A stretch of 8,341 nucleotides of DNA, taken from the NCBI GenBank assembly GCA_021791235.1, contig JAJYXA010000494.1, forward strand, positions 1 to 8,341, in the 5' to 3' direction. The notes below the pieces were generated by a model, which made no database searches, was not told where the DNA came from, and saw only the letters and a list, made by a program, of their open reading frames with translations. This document shows, one piece after another, positions 7,418 through 8,341 of this stretch. The position numbers and the translations under genes were made by a program. How positions within the stretch are numbered: the stretch's first letter is position 1; the number at the start of each line of letters is the position of its first letter. This DNA is from Pseudomonadota bacterium (GTDB lineage Bacteria > Pseudomonadota > Gammaproteobacteria > Burkholderiales > Thiobacillaceae).

Positions 7418-8341
7418 TCAGGCGAGCTTGAAGCCCGAAACCGAGTTCTTCAGGTCTTGCGCCAGCTGCTTCATGCCCCCGATCGACTCGGCCGTCTGCT
7501 GCGTGCCGCTGCTGGTCTGCGCCGAAATGGACTTGATGTCCTGCATGGTTTCGGCGACCTTGGCGGTCGATTCCGCCTGGCTTTGCGTGGCCGCAGAAAT
7601 GCCGGCAATCAGGCCGGCCAGTTTCTTCGACACGTCGCCGATCTCGGCCAGCGTCTGGCCCGCCGCGTCGGACAGCTTGGCGCCTTCGACCACGCCCTGG
7701 GTCGAGACTTCCATCGCCGCCACGGTATCGTGGGTATCCGACTGAATGGTCTTCACGATCGCCGCGATCTGCTTGGTCGCGTCGGCCGAGCGTTCCGCCA
7801 GCCGCTGCACTTCTTCGGCCACCACCGAGAAACCGCGCCCGGCTTCGCCCGCGGACGCCGCCTGGATGGCGGCGTTGAGCGCCAGCACGTTGGTCTGTTC
7901 GGTAATGTCGGAAATCAGTTCGACGATCTCGCCGATCTCCTGCGACGATTCGCCGAGGCGCTTGATTCGCTTCGAGGTTTCCTGGATCTGTTCGCGCAGG
8001 CCGTTCATGCTGGCAATGGCGTTGGCCACCGCCTGCTGGCCTTTTTCGGCAGCGGCCAGCGATTGTTCGGCCACGCGGGCGGATTCGGCGGCGTTGCCCG
8101 ACACCTGTTGCACCGACTGCGCCAGGTTCACCACCGCAGCCGAGGTTTCTTCGATTTCCTCGGTCTGGCGGCGCGCCGCCTGTTGCAGCGACTCCGACAC
8201 CTGGCCGGCCTGGCTGGCCGCCTGGTCCATCTGCAGCGTGGCGTTGTTGATCCCGCGCACCAGGCTGCGCAACTCTTCCACCGTGTAGTTGATCGAGTCG
8301 GCCACCGCGCCGGTGATGTCCTCGGTCACGCTGGCGTTGAT
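7418..8341 (-). CDS. pilJ: PilJ, type IV pilus methyl-accepting chemoreceptor (C-terminal part; N-terminus outside window)
   Basis: The frame is open from the window edge to TGA at 7420-7418 and gives 307 residues starting [13 protein letters not shown]. An apparent start at 8329 is only an internal GTG: the four codons before it (Ile-Asn-Ala-Ser) continue the protein. The fragment is the cytoplasmic signalling coiled coil. Its hairpin tip, about residues 148-178 (roughly 7808-7900), contains [19 protein letters not shown] followed by [11 protein letters not shown], the hallmark that contacts CheW-like and CheA-like partners. Long heptad-like helices rich in Ala, Gln, Ser and Glu flank the tip. 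The opening segment [14 protein letters not shown] is characteristic of PilJ as opposed to flagellar receptors. Pseudomonas PilJ is about 680 residues, so the missing half should hold the periplasmic sensor and two membrane helices. Placement directly before chpA matches the pilG-pilH-pilI-pilJ-chpA order and supports a role in pilus-based surface sensing and twitching. Confidence 0.93.
   Translation of the reverse strand: MNASVTEDITGAVADSINYTVEELRSLVRGINNATLQMDQAASQAGQVSESLQQAARRQTEEIEETSAAVVNLAQSVQQVSGNAAESARVAEQSLAAAEKGQQAVANAIASMNGLREQIQETSKRIKRLGESSQEIGEIVELISDITEQTNVLALNAAIQAASAGEAGRGFSVVAEEVQRLAERSADATKQIAAIVKTIQSDTHDTVAAMEVSTQGVVEGAKLSDAAGQTLAEIGDVSKKLAGLIAGISAATQSQAESTAKVAETMQDIKSISAQTSSGTQQTAESIGGMKQLAQDLKNSVSGFKLA

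Noticed and set aside
7403..7427. Inverted repeat GCTCGC/GCGAGC overlapping the pilJ stop, considered as a terminator or attenuator
   Set aside because: The stem is only 6 bp with a 13-base loop and no T-tract, so it is not distinguishable from chance in GC-rich DNA.
8327..8329. GTG as the start of pilJ
   Set aside because: The frame stays open to the window edge and the residues before it fit PilJ; it is an internal Val codon.

Overview
This GC-rich window looks like a chromosomal segment from a betaproteobacterium with type IV pili. The lineage is inferred from base composition and from the PilJ-ChpA gene order, not from a marker gene. About three quarters of it, on the minus strand, is the 3' end of a pilus chemosensory (Pil-Chp) operon. 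The left 1.4 kb, on the plus strand, is unrelated and converges on that operon.

Left, plus strand: bases 1-202 hold the last 66 codons of a gene that begins outside the window and that I do not recognise. Bases 203-343 are non-coding. They carry a C/G-rich palindrome that looks like a dispersed intergenic repeat, followed by a clean intrinsic terminator. Bases 344-1396 encode a 350-residue, apparently soluble and mostly helical protein of unknown function, with a good ribosome binding site. Its stop codon lies 9 bases from the stop codon of the convergent chpA gene.

Right, minus strand: 7418-8341 is the 3' part of pilJ, the methyl-accepting receptor of the pilus system. After 57 bases comes chpA (7360 down to 1406), a 1984-residue hybrid CheA kinase. 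In order, it has a FimL-like N-terminal region with two degenerate Hpt-like modules, three further Hpt modules joined by Ala/Glu/Pro-rich linkers, a CheA dimerisation/ATPase/CheW core, and a C-terminal receiver domain. By analogy with Pseudomonas PilJ-ChpA, the receptor controls ChpA autophosphorylation. Phosphate then passes through the Hpt modules to response regulators that set pilus extension and retraction, twitching motility and surface sensing.

The observation most worth checking is a run of ten A residues on the coding strand of chpA (5561-5552), in a gene that otherwise has few A/T runs. It falls where the FimL-like region ends and the linker to the first canonical Hpt module begins. 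A slip of one base either way reaches a stop codon within a few codons. Transcriptional slippage, ribosomal frameshifting or phase variation here would therefore yield a stand-alone FimL-like protein of about 605 residues next to full-length ChpA. A perfect 8-bp hairpin follows 19 bases downstream. I saw no mobile element, CRISPR array, tRNA or rRNA.
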